A stretch of 64,000 bases of DNA from Cliona cf. orientalis (lineage: Eukaryota > Porifera > Demospongiae > Clionaida > Clionaidae). Location: NCBI GenBank assembly GCA_963930775.1, contig OZ005691.1:5019000-5082999 (forward strand), given 5' to 3'. Shown here one piece after another: positions 1-11,065 of the stretch. The position numbers were made by a program, and so were the translations under genes. The notes under the pieces are model-generated. The model worked only from the letters and a program-made list of their open reading frames with translations. It did no database searches and was not told the origin of the DNA. The stretch's first letter is position 1, and the number at the start of each line of letters is the position of its first letter.

Positions 1-238
1 TAGTTAAGAAAGAATGCTTTGATCTTGCTTTGATGTGGGCAATTTAATACCGGCCTTTTCTTCGGGGGCCACTTCCGGTCGCTAATTACACGCGCATAAT
101 CATCCCTGGCCGATTCTGGACACGCCCACCTTTGACCAAAAGCACTCGTATGGCCTCTTCGGCCACGCCCCTTCACGATTCGCTAATTGAATTAGCCAAT
201 CCTGACGCTCACGCCCACGCACTTTAATGCTACCTTAA
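1..238 (-). mobile_element. TTAA-flanked non-autonomous element, partial copy
   Basis: Reads as the reverse complement of the left part of the elements at 19017 and 59239. Its terminus (inverted GGTAGCATTAAAGTGCG) ends in TTAA at 235-238; the rest lies before the window. No coding capacity seen. Confidence 0.8.
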
Positions 239-572
239 TATCGTCGACTCTTTGACCACCATTGGACTCTGCCTGTAGGAGGAGGAGAGCCTAGGCCTGA
301 GAGAGAAGGATTAAGGGAGAAATTATTAAATTAACTAGATCATGACTCAAGTGCTGGTCCTACATATTTTAGTGTAAAATAGAGTTTTGTAACTCATGGG
401 ACGATTGTACACCAGCAAAACCTAGAGTAACTCATGGGACGATTTTACACCTGCAAAATTGGTGTGAAATCCTGAGTATTTTATTGTATGTCAAGCATAT
501 TATTAAGGGAGGATTTTATACCACATCAAAATTAAGGGGCTTAGCTACTCATTTAAAATTCTCCCATATAGC
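239..572. repeat. Dispersed repeat fragment, gene-free
   Basis: Positions 239-355 closely match 27100-27220 and more loosely 30255-30345 (shared core CTTTGGCCACCATTGGA). Beyond that are two spaced copies of GGGACGATTTTACACC-like sequence also found near 1261. No gene seen. Confidence 0.6.
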
Positions 573-1239
573 TACCGTATTACGGGAAAATTTCGTTGGT
601 GCTAATTTTCGTACATAGGAGTAGGAAGATGGTAATGGTTGGGGGGGGGCATTGTAAGATTTGCGCGCGAAATGTTTGCGACTACGCCCACTTTGGGTAT
701 AAATCATGCCCTTTTCGTGTTAATGACAGTGTCAGGCCAGTTGTAGCAATGAAGAAACGAACAGTAAATCGGTGCCCCCCTGGTTCCCATGCCTATGTCG
801 TATGATTGACCAAAACACCATTAGAATAAATTTTCGTATTTTTATAATTTCTTATGCTAGCTGCAGGAGATTGCACGCATGCGCAACTGGTAGTATGTGC
901 GGTATACGGTAACGCTAGCATCTGATTCACTGGCTTCCTTGATCGTAGTGGGGCTAATCGATGCTGATAGCAGTCTACTGGGATCAGAAAGGTCACTCCA
1001 TTTCGACGCCTTGGCAAAGAATCGATAAAAAAGGCACCGTTCAGTAAGCTAGGCTTGCATTTACATGATTTAGCACCTGCTACTAGCGACAGCATGTGGC
1101 GCATATAGGTCAAAGGTCACGCGTGAAAGGGAACATTTTCACACGTTCAAATTTTTGCAGTTTTTGTTTTCGCATAAAGGATGGAGCATACGAAATATAC
1201 GAAAATTGGTACCATACGAAAATTTCCCGCTATACGGTA
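573..1239. mobile_element. TACCGTA-ended MITE (667 bp)
   Basis: The left end TACCGTATTACGGGAAAATT is repeated inverted at the right end (1199-1239) over about 40 bp with a few mismatches. Internal DNA is partly repeated at 1508-1840. A second small element (614-797) is inserted near the left end. The short reading frames inside are not protein-like. Confidence 0.7.
614..797. mobile_element. Small inverted-repeat element nested in the 573-1239 MITE
   Basis: Begins CATAGGAGTAGGAA, ends with an inverted near-match, and is flanked on both sides by TCGTA (609-613 and 798-802), a likely 5-bp target duplication. The sister copy at 1511 lacks this segment and reads straight across the junction, so the insertion is directly visible. 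Confidence 0.7.
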
Positions 1240-1471
1240 ACTTGCCTCTGCTATATATAAGGGACGATTTTACACCAGTTGCCACCACAGGTACTGACGT
1301 GGTGTAAAATCATGCCATGTAATACTGATGGCCAATAGTAACTGGAGCAAAGATTTATATGTGACCTTTTACCTCACTTATAATTCTCCGATAATAATAA
1401 TGCATACCCATACTCTGCTAAACTTTAAGTGTGAACTTTGACCTGGTGTAAAATGCTCCCTTGTATAATAT

Positions 1472-1850
1472 ACCGTATAGCGGGAAATTTTTGTTGGTGC
1501 TAATTTTCGTATGATTAACCAAAACACCCGGGCTTAGAATAAATCTTCGTATTTTTTTAATTTCATATGTTTGCTGCGGAAGATTGCGCGCATGCGCAAC
1601 TGGTAGCGCTCGCACTTCGTGCGGTATACGGGAACGCTAGTATCACTGGCTTCCTTGATCGTAATGGATGCTGATAGCTGTCCACTGGGATCAGAAAGGT
1701 CACTCCGTATTGACGCCTTGGCAAAGAACCGATAAAGAGACATAGTTCAGTGAGCTAGCCTTGATGGCACCTGCCGCAGGCGACCGCGTGTGGTGCGTAT
1801 AGGTCAAAGGTCATTCGCGAAAGGGAAAAAATTTCGTACGTGCAGTGTTC
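1472..1850. mobile_element. Partial second copy of the 573-1239 MITE
   Basis: Starts with TACCGTATAGCGGGAAATTT and follows the same internal sequence as 800-1120, but the right end is missing or too diverged to see. Confidence 0.6.
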
Positions 1851-2408
1851 ATCATCAAAAGATGTCCCTTCAGTTTGTCCGTATGGAGGAAAGTAGATGC
1901 CATATGCATACATGGGAGTGAACTCACTCAATTGCACCCTTATAATTATTTGGTAGTATTTTACATGAGCTAGCTAAATCACATTTGACTCAGAGAGAAT
2001 TAATTTTAGCCTTGCGTTATGCGCCAAGCCTGGCCTGAGGTTAAAGAGAATTACTGAGTTATCACATTAAAAAGAGGTGTAGCTAAATCACTAGTAGCTG
2101 CTGCCAGGAATCACTCATGGCTAGTCTTAAACCCAGACCCCTCTTATTTCCACAGCACTGGATGTATTGCATCACCAGTACAACTCACTCATATAGTGTT
2201 TGGTATAGAATATAATTATGTAGGTATTGTGAAACAATTGATATAGTACGTTATGGGACATCCATACTAACAAAGATGGAAGTTTCCAGTTTGGGCGTCA
2301 TTAAATTTTTATTATACATAAGAACTATTGCCTTATTTTGATATGGATTTTTACTTTCATTGCTGTAAAACACACAGGAAAAAATGGCGTGTAGTTTGGC
2401 TCTAATTT
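1851..2408. other. Gene-free AT-rich stretch
   Basis: No coding signature, RNA gene or clear repeat boundary seen. Just upstream, about 1395-1465 is repeated inverted at 4137-4200 (shared core GACCTGGTGTAAAATGCTCC). Confidence 0.4.
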
Positions 2409-3690
2409 GGTGTGCTAAGACTGCACAAGGTGTGCTGATTTCCAAAAGTAGCACAGCAAATGTGCTAAATGCACACAGCAGTGTGCTAGCTATTAATTAT
2501 CACATTACAAACAGCACATCAGATTCAGCACACTGGTGTGTAGAATAAAATTGTTTACACGAATGTAATGTGCTACATGTGATGAACATAACATGTACTG
2601 TGCTGAAATTGCACTCAGTGTGCTAAAACAACACTAAGTGTGCTGAAACATTCCCGAACAGCTGCCACTCAATTTGAAAAAAAGCTGCTGAAGTCAAAAG
2701 TTAGCTACAATCATTTTCTGTATCAAAATGGAATGAACACAGCTCTGGAGTTTGTAAGTTAATGAGAAATGGAAAAGGAAGCTTGAGTTGAGCAGTATAC
2801 TTTCACAAAAAATGGTGAGCTATTAATAGTGAACTCTATAAATTATATTACTACCTGCAACTGCTGCGTGTGCATGCCTTATGTGCTATAGGTAGCATAT
2901 TGTTTTACTAAGCGGCTACAAAAGTAAGAAGGGGAGAAATTAAGAGAGAAGGTACAGCCATAATATATATTTTTAAATATCTACTTGCAGGTCATCAAAT
3001 TTATGGTCAAGAAGTCACCAGTCTAAGCCTCAAACCGTGAGAACCATCAAAATAAGGTACTTATTTTACCCAATAAAAAGAACTTAGGTGTGATAGAGGC
3101 TATACAGCCATACCAATAAAACTTGATATATGTCACATAGCTATATAAGTCTTAGACTATCAGTCTTCAAAAGCAGTAAAAAAGCTAGTAACAGTGCTTG
3201 TATAAGGTGTAATAGTTGTAAAAAGTTTATTTGGCTTCTCTCTCATTATACAGCATATGGCATCATGTACATGCAGGTACCACTCAAGAAACCAAGATGG
3301 ATCCGGAGGTGCTTGTATGAAGCTACTCTACTTTTACAAACTTCAAGTATGTTATAGATAGCTGTTATGTTTGTAATAGATTGCCAGGTACATAAGTACA
3401 TGACATTGTGCACGTATGTTTATGACATTTTGTTTAATGATTGTTTGTATTTTATCGTTATTTTGTGTACTAAATTAAATATGCAACTATTTTTTTGTAA
3501 TGTCATGTGACTATTTTGAATCAACACATCAATAATAGCACAATTTCATATGCTAGAATAGCACAAATATGCAAACAGCACATGTGCAACTTCAGCACAG
3601 TGCAACTTTCAGCACACGTGCATTGTGTCAAAACTGGAGACATTGACTTAGCACACCTATATGTGTAAAACCAGCACACTTTTTTTTCCT
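2409..3690. mobile_element. Putative element with subterminal GTGCT/AGCAC arrays
   Basis: The left 240 bases carry many copies of TGTGCT or its complement; the right 170 bases carry a matching cluster dominated by AGCACA, the inverse. The middle has no such clustering and no convincing coding frame. Clustered short subterminal motifs in opposite orientation are typical of transposase-binding arrays of cut-and-paste elements. Exact ends are not resolved. Confidence 0.4.
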
Positions 3691-4204
3691 GTGCACGATT
3701 TTCAGTTTTTGGTATAATTATCAACTTTGTAAATTTGCTTATTTGGCACATCGAACTACATATTTTTTGTCATTAACACCAAATCTCAATTTAAGAATGC
3801 TAATTTGGCTAAGATATCAATAATTTTAAGTTAAAAAGCTACCTCATGATAATTTCCTTTATCAGTGGGAAGGTGGTGTCTAGCTACCTACAGAGGGATT
3901 GAGCTATATATTTCACAGTGCCAGTGTTTTTGAACAAAAAAACATTTAGCTACATGAAGTAGAGATTGCTCTGGAGACTACGAGAGTATTTTCATTTGAA
4001 ATTCTGATATTGTATGGGTATAGCCTGAGCGCAAAGTAGCTATCACAGGCTGAAGGATAGCCCCACCCACCAAGTGCATGTACTTCAGCCACACCCACAG
4101 CAAGCGAGGATTCGGAACGCACTTAAAACCCTACCTGGGAGCATTTTACACCAGGTCAAAGTTCACACTTAAAGTTTTAACAGAGTATGGGTATGCATTC
4201 TTAT

Positions 4205-4394
4205 TACCGTAAATCGCGAATATTTCGTGTCTAAAATATTTCATGCGATAATTTTTCGCGTTAAATAATTTTCGGACAAACGACCCTGTACCGCATTATC
4301 GTTAATATTGCGCATGTATTTCGTGCGTTTGATTTTCGCACAAGCCATGCTGTCCGAAAATATTTTAACATCGAAATATTCGCGATTTACGGTA
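4205..4394. mobile_element. 190-bp MITE, TACCGTAAATCGCGAATATT ends
   Basis: Inverted ends TACCGTAAATCGCGAATATT at the left and their inverse ending at 4394. A second copy in the opposite orientation lies at 23217-23410. Non-coding. Confidence 0.8.
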
Positions 4395-5233
4395 TTATGG
4401 GAGAATATTGCTTATATCAATGTATAGGTACGTGGGCTGATAGATAATACTGCAACAACACACTGCTCACTTTAACCTCACGTAAAACCTTCCCAGATAT
4501 ATTATAAACAAGCAATGTATTGTGGGATGACATTAATTAATGCATGCTAGCAAAATATATGCTGTAAGTGATCCATAATATGCAGGCTGATCTTTGACCC
4601 CAGGCTTCCCTCTAAGAAGACATTCATCGCAGGCACGTTTGCAAATGCAACAATGACCCAACTTGTGCAGCCAAGTAAATTCATGATTAGCTATATGTGA
4701 CGGTCAGAATTTATTTGTCACTCGGTGTTATAGAGAGAAGGGATTTGTATGTGTTCTAGCCTTGTTCCATTGTGTGAATACATAAATGTAACATGACGAA
4801 GGTTCTGAGTGGTTAAGCATTTCTGTATGGGTCTAAAAATCTATAGCTAGCTATTATCTACATTGATCAAGATAAAAGTATATTATATAGCTAAACTCTT
4901 GATTATGTTTTCTAAACTATCATAGTTAATAATATAATATTCTATGGCCATCAATATGCATGGTTATTCATGATATTATTAACTTACAATGTTTGAGTAG
5001 GTAGCTAAAGAGTTTGAAGCTGAGAATACATGATTAACTATTCAATCATTTTTAGAGTGGATTTATGTATGCATGCATGACAATATATGCTGAGAAGACT
5101 TCCTACATTATTAATCCATAGTTTACAAACTTTAGGTACATTGAAGTGCTTCACGGCTCTGTGTATAGGAATTTCAAAGTGATTCATAGTCCTTTGTGAT
5201 AGTTACGTGTTTAAAACAATAACATTATACATA
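4395..5233. other. Gene-free; 3' flank shared by receptor copies 1 and 2
   Basis: AT-rich. Parts of about 5030-5233 match 24590-24717 downstream of receptor copy 2, so the receptor duplications carried 3' flanking DNA. No other feature seen. Confidence 0.5.
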
Positions 5234-7489
5234 TCACTGCAGGTGGCGTTCACTATTTATCTTTATTCCTTTAAATTTCTTTAGTAATACTGGAGCAATG
5301 GGTGGGGCGAGAATAAGTATGACGAATAATACCAACAGTACATTTAGCAGTGAAAAGATGGTGAAGAACTCAGCATGAGGATCGGGATGCTGAATTACGA
5401 ACACAAGTAGGTAATAGATTCCAAATCCTATCACCGAAACCACGGAGAAAGCATAAGTGAAAATTCTTTGTGAATTGGTGGTGAATGTTGTAATAGGTAT
5501 CTTCCTGGTGAGCACTGTAAGCACAATCAGTGCCACTAGCAAGGCCGCCTTGAACAGAAACACCAGCACAAGCCACACCAGATTGTAGGCGCAATCTGGA
5601 TCAAGAAATATTTCATAGTGTGAATCAATCTTCAACATGACCTCCATATATATGAATTTCATAGGGTCAACAGCTGTCCAGATAACAGCTATTACAATAT
5701 CCATGGAAGTAAGCAACAAAACAGCTAAAATCAAGGCTGGATTAGATAAGAATTTTCCAGGATCTAGATAATGCATGAATATGCGATAGAGGCGCCATGT
5801 TCTCACAGTGACAAGTCCCACTGTTAGGGTGAAGCTGAGAGGCAGTCCCCAGGCCCATATTATCTGACAGATTGGTGCTTCAATTTCTGGTCCAAAGTCA
5901 GTTGACCAACCAATATTCAATAACATGATTGTAGCAATGAAGACATAACTCCCAATGAACGCCATGTTGATCAGTTTAGGACTTGTAGCCTTCACACTTT
6001 GAGTATTTCTGTATACAACGGTCATGACGTGTAGAAAAATGACTATAAAAAGTTCTATCAGCTGTACAACCACAACAAAGGCTACAACCCCTCTGTGAGG
6101 TAGTGCAAGCTTTAGAATTTGATCTGAAATATGATCGAAAGATGGGTATGTAAACGTAATTGAGGATAAATTCAAGGAACCAGCATTAACTTCTCTTCCA
6201 CTGCTTATCTGATAGAGGTAGACTGGACGGTTAGCAAACCCAGTGCTTGAATTAAAGCTGATTTGACCAGTTACACCTTTGAGTGAAAGTTTAAAAAATT
6301 ATTTGATGATCATTTCTACCAAGGAATTGTTTGCATACATGAATTCATTATTGGGATAGACCTCTGTCAGACTGTGAAGTACACTCACCCATGCATAGAG
6401 AGCATCATAAAAACTATAAAATAGGTATGACCCAGCTTTCTCAGTATAGGTATTGTTGTTCCATCTTATTTCTTCATACAAACTCGTTTGATTGACAGTA
6501 AAGGAATGGAAGCTAATAAGAAACGTTTTCTCAACAGCTTCAATAAGGTTTCCACCAGTGCATGTATAAGAGTGGTTATTGTAGCTGAAAGTGAAGTTGT
6601 GTTCTGATGATTCAGAAGTCATAATATCAGATAGTGTGTGGGTGAGAATGATCCACTGATAGGCTGGATACACAAGTTCCATGTGATAAGCGAGGCATAA
6701 CATTCTCCTTGAGTGCTCAAGAGAGGAAAGAAGAAACACTATTCGAACTCTACTGCTTCTTATTTCACTTAATGGATAGAAGAAGCTGTACAGTGGAGAT
6801 ACTACAGCGGTAGTCACTCCATTCTGTGTTAGTCTGTTCAAAAAGGAGCTCTTCATCTCAAGATAGTATTGGTGATCGCTCTCATACAAAATATGCACAT
6901 TATGCCAGTCATTCTTTTTTATAAGAGCTAGTGAAAGGTCAATCAATGATATAGGTGAGCCCAAAATTCCTATGGAATTATCATAATTCTCAAGCATCTG
7001 ACTCCCCCCATTATGAACGACGACTAGCCGCACTTCAGGCCTACTGGCTAACTTCACAGCTTCAATAGCAGAAACAGAACATCCTGTACCTAATATACCT
7101 ACCACTTTGCTTCTGTCTTGAGGAAACAGCCCGCTGACTAAGCTCTCCAGGAATCTTTCATCACAGCCTCCTTTCCTGTATACCAGCTCCAGTTCATAGC
7201 ATGGCAACAGATGTGGATCTTCATTGATTCTCTCAACAAGTAAGTCAAGTATTGATGACAGATGGTCCACCATATCTTGGTCCCAGCTTGGACCTAGCAA
7301 TGGTGATGAGAGTATGTCACCATGTGGCAATATTGTTAGTAATTTGAGGGTTCTCTTCATTGCATTCTTGGTGCAGCTGCTATTATTAACGGTAGCGACT
7401 GACGCAGACGCAGAGAAACGATAAGGTAGATGTGCACAAAAACAGAGCAAGGGAAGCAGTACGGAATAACCACGCATTTTATGTTTCAC
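5234..7489 (-). pseudogene. GABA-B-like class C receptor, copy 1, one in-frame stop
   Basis: Reads in one frame from ATG at 7489 (or the equivalent of copy 3's start at 7477) to a stop at 5234, about 750 codons, interrupted only by TAA at 6299-6301 where copies 2 and 3 have glutamine (CAG, CAA). The first 396 residues hold a signal peptide and a periplasmic-binding-type ligand domain with GTGCSVSA, resembling the GPGCS motif of GABA-B receptors. The part after the stop holds seven hydrophobic helices with TWRLYRIF and WTAVDP, as in the GABA-B branch; there is no cysteine-rich linker. Unless read through, only a soluble ligand domain would be made. The downstream half has no ATG at its head, so I treat the locus as one disabled gene. 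A sequencing error at the stop is possible. Confidence 0.85.
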
Positions 7490-7952
7490 TTTCTGGAAGA
7501 TGTCTCATTTAATCGCTTCTTTGATGGCTTAAAGCTATAAGTCACTGTATCCAGTCTAGTCTTGTGCCCAGGCCCCTTCATGCACGCGCGTGATGTTATG
7601 ACGCAATCACGCGCGCTACAATAATATTATTGATTGTAGCCTATGCTACATAAAGATATCCATTTTGTCAACGAGGTCGGCGGTGAATGGGCGTGGTTAG
7701 TGACGGACCACTCCCACAAAATTAACTTGAAAAGTGGCCGCCCGCATCATTTCGTTGCTAAAAAAGCCTGAGAAACTAGCTGGCCTTAGTTCGACTACTA
7801 GCTACCAATGTAGACGTACATACATTATCTTTAATCTTTTAAACGCATGCAAGGATGCATGATTGATGCACTAATAGAAGCGTCACATGCGCTATTGATT
7901 TACTGGGGGAGCCCCTTAGCCGCTTTTCATTAACATTCCAAGGACCTTATGT
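7490..7952. other. Intergenic region, 5' flank shared with receptor copy 3
   Basis: About 7490-7730 resembles 33004-33530 upstream of copy 3, including a shared GTGAATGGGCGTGGTTAGTG block. From about 7731 the sequence instead matches 46845 onward, upstream of the SRCR gene. The junction of the two duplicated segments therefore lies near 7731. Head-to-head layout with the exon at 7953 would allow a shared promoter; no core promoter motif stands out. Confidence 0.55.
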
Positions 7953-8040
7953 ATGGAGAACGTTAGACAAGCTCTCTCTCTGTTATGGTTATTTCAAGCA
8001 GCCGTGGTAGCCCTGCTAGGCTACATCCCAAGACTATCAG
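7953..8040 (+). pseudogene. Orphan signal-peptide exon, duplicate of SRCR gene exon 1
   Basis: ATG at 7953 opens 29 codons ([19 protein letters not shown] and on), a hydrophobic signal peptide ending at a GTGAGT donor, phase 1. It matches exon 1 at 47066-47153 almost base for base, and the match continues into the intron to about 8370. After an insertion that includes the MITE at 8639-9219, similarity resumes at about 9435-9500 (compare 47512-47575) and then ends; no SRCR exon follows. It could be a relic, or supply a leader to an exon I did not recognise. Confidence 0.7.
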
Positions 8041-8638
8041 GTGAGTAGCGTATGGACTGAGTCATGTCACAACCCAAACCCCAACCCTTTAGCTAGCTGT
8101 ATAGCTAGCTAGCTATGCCCATGATCTATAATTTCCAAAAAAAAAAATGAATATTGGCTGCTAGTATCAATAATCAAAAGAAGTGATCATATAATATTTC
8201 CGCTAGAAGCATCTTTCAGTTGATCGAGATGGGCACCCCCACAGATCATAGAATTTCAATGACAAAAATTGTCACGGACAAAATTAATTGTTGCTCATAG
8301 CTACACAGAGAAGCCTGCTTAGTACGCTCCTGACGGAGCTTGTTGAGCATGCAGTTGATTATACTATTGTTTTGAACGATAGCAGGAATGGCCAAATGCG
8401 GCCCTGGCCCCTGACTAATTTTTATGGCCCCTGACAGTAATTGTACATGTGCTATGCATGAAACTATTTGTGTACTCTAGCTACTCTTACCTGAAATGGA
8501 TGTGGCCTACACATATCCATGATGCTTCTAAGTAGCTATATTATACTGTATATGAAATGGAGAAATGTGTTCCCTTTGAAACAGCTGGCCTTCAAGGCTT
8601 GCGATTTGATTCAAGTGTATACCTCAAGCTTGAAATAT
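8041..8638. other. Intron-like DNA of the orphan exon copy
   Basis: About 8041-8370 parallels the first intron of the SRCR gene (47154-47500). The remainder is insertion DNA without recognisable genes. Confidence 0.5.
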
Positions 8639-9219
8639 TACCGTAGTCTCCCGGGTAAGCGCCCATGAGCGCTCTACCATAACTCGCCATACTGGGCGCT
8701 TACCCGGTGTACTGGGCACTTACTATGTGCAAAAAATGAATTAGGCGGGGCCAATCTTGTGGGCGTGACAGTAAGCTAGACTCGTGATAAGCGCTCTATA
8801 TAGAGCGCAAACTTGCGCGTTTTGCTGAAGCGACTGCATGTACCATGAAAGGAGAACAGTTTGAACTACACAAGCTGCCAGAGAAAGTAGCTAGTCATCT
8901 GAATCAGAGAAGGGATCGAGATCGTCGACATCGTCATCTTCGCCACCACCCTTCATCGTCGCCGTTCTCGAGATTCCTCGGGATTTCTTCTCGAATGAAG
9001 CGATCTTCGGACCCATCGACTGCGTTAGAGTTTATGTATTTGATATCGCTATGTAGAGGCAGTGATCTTGTAAATTTTTCTTGATGGGCGCTTGCCATGT
9101 TGATCTAGTAGCAGCCTACCTGGGCGCTTACCCGGGTGTGGGCGCTTACCATTCGACTGGGCAAAACAGTTACCTGGGCGCTTACCCGGGAGTGGGCGCT
9201 TGCCCGGGAGACTACGGTA
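8639..9219. mobile_element. 581-bp MITE, TACCGTAGTCTCCCGGG ends
   Basis: Left end TACCGTAGTCTCCCGGGTAA and inverted right end ending at 9219. Several GGGCGCTTACCCGG units lie just inside the right end. A 79-codon frame at 8845-9084 (+), rich in Arg and His, matches nothing I recognise. Confidence 0.75.
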
Positions 9220-9570
9220 TATACATTCGGTGATTAATATCTGTTAACTGCACCTCAAGTTTTAATCAATGTAGCTAGCTACAGTCGGTGGGTCACAGCA
9301 CACACTGCTAGCTATCATACTATAATAATTTATTATAGTAATTTTGGTCAGTGATGTACTGAAATGGCCCCAACGTGTGTTTTAATATCGAGATGTTGAC
9401 CTTCAGTACCTTGGCCACCCCTGGATAGTGAATGAATTTCAATGATGTCGTGATGGACATGGCCATATCTGGAAAAAACAACCAAAAAAAAAAAACAGGC
9501 CTATATGATGGCTTCTCACCACTCACTCGGGCTCTCAAATGTTAATGCCTATATATAGCCTGGGCTACAA
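9220..9570. other. Gene-free; tail of the SRCR-intron duplication
   Basis: Positions 9435-9500 match 47512-47575 in SRCR intron 1. Nothing else recognised. Confidence 0.5.
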
Positions 9571-10231
9571 TGTAGCGTAATGTGCCAATTACCGACAGGT
9601 ATCAACTATCGGAAATACGGGTATCGATTTTCGACATAGGGCCTTAGTATAGGCAGTGGGTGTGGCGCGTTTAATAATAACTTCGCGTGGTCGATCGCGA
9701 CTCGCTTCTGTGCTTCAGGCTGGACTTTTGAAGGTAGGTTTTGCTTCATTTGTGATAAGATGACCCTCACAGTGTCTTACTTTCTCAATATAGGGGCAAA
9801 GACGTGATGGTGCCGTTCCCGAGGCGCTTCTGCCAAGATTGAAAAAACGAGAACAAGCTCACCTATGAACATGAAGTAGTCTCAGTAGTTAGAGCTCATG
9901 ATTATACACCTGCTGGTATTTTTTATATAATTTTCTTACTCTTGGATTGCATGCTCTGTGATGACAAAGCTCCAAGTGACGATAATTGATTGTATTGAAA
10001 GTATACGGTGTGCCGATAATACGTACCGACTGTTGATAACTGGCATTCGCAATTATAAGCTAAAATTGCCATTGCAGACGTATTTTGATAGGCAGCCCCC
10101 TGAGACTTTAGGTACTTGTAGCCCTGGCAACCCCCTACCTTTTGGTCCAAGTTCGAAGTTCAGGCGATGTTCCTAAGCAACAGCACACGCGGGAGAAAAC
10201 CGTATGTCGATAATTGGCACTTTACGCTATA
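9571..10231. mobile_element. Inverted-repeat element, TAGCGTAA...GCCAATTA ends
   Basis: TGTAGCGTAATGTGCCAATT at the left is matched inverted at 10207-10231. The interior shows no convincing coding frame. A single related end lies near 14497-14517. Confidence 0.6.
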
Positions 10232-10779
10232 CGCTTGGAAAACCAATGCTACCTCCAAAGGTGCATGCGCATGGCGCTGTGTTGACTAGCTAATATTGCA
10301 AGAACTTTGCAAACCGCCGTATACGTAGTATATCAACTGCTGAAAAAGATTTAAGTTGATATTTTGTTGTCAAAGGTGCATGAGTCCAGTATTCCAGCCA
10401 ATGTTAGGTTAGGCCAATTCACAATTTATTGCCACTGCCTGCAAGGATTTTCAGTTTCAGATTCTCTTAGTAAAAAAATTCAGAGCTGTGCATATAAATT
10501 TGGCTAATCAGCTGCATTCCATGCCTCAATTAAGGCCTTGTAGACTCCAAAAGGAAAAGAGGGCATGTAGCTAGTAGGCACCTGCATGGCAAAATTCATA
10601 TCCGAGCTAAAAATAGTAGAAATCCTCAATACCCATAGTGCAGTTAACGTTCATGGAGACAGCAACTGTTACTATAGCTAGTTAGTCAGGTCCGTAGGCA
10701 GGGGGGGGGGGGGTAGAACCAAGATCAATCTCAAGGTTGACAAGGCACAGTAACAGTCATCAACTCCGTCAGCTATACT

Positions 10780-11065
10780 GCCGCATACAAATGCCTTTCA
10801 GAATTCATTTTTTCCTAAAACTATCTCAATGTGGAACTCACTAGCTATCTGAAGAAGTGTTTGCTTATCCATCACTTGCCAGTTTTAAGTATGCTGTTTC
10901 ATAATCCTTGTTTTATAGTTGTTACCATTAATTTTGCTTAAATTAAATCCCTTTGTCCTCTAACTTAAATTCTTTTTGTATAGGTACATGCACGCTTTAG
11001 CTAATTATAAGCTACTTCATGTATCTACTGCATATTTGCAGGAATATTATAGAAAAAATTAATAA
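10780..11065 (+). mobile_element. Decayed LINE 3' end
   Basis: Around 10788-10850 a broken frame reads NAFQNSFFPKTISMWNSL, the WNSLP-type C-terminus of non-LTR reverse transcriptases also seen at 28090-28200. It then has a stop, followed by a 3' tail ending TTATAGAAAA like the other two LINE ends here. Confidence 0.5.

Noticed and set aside
5234-6175. Separate gene for a 313-aa seven-helix protein.
   Set aside because: The frame begins at a TTG, not ATG, and is in the same frame as the ligand domain upstream; it is the 3' half of receptor copy 1.
8845-9084. 79-aa Arg/His-rich frame as a gene.
   Set aside because: Lies wholly within a MITE and has no recognisable domain.
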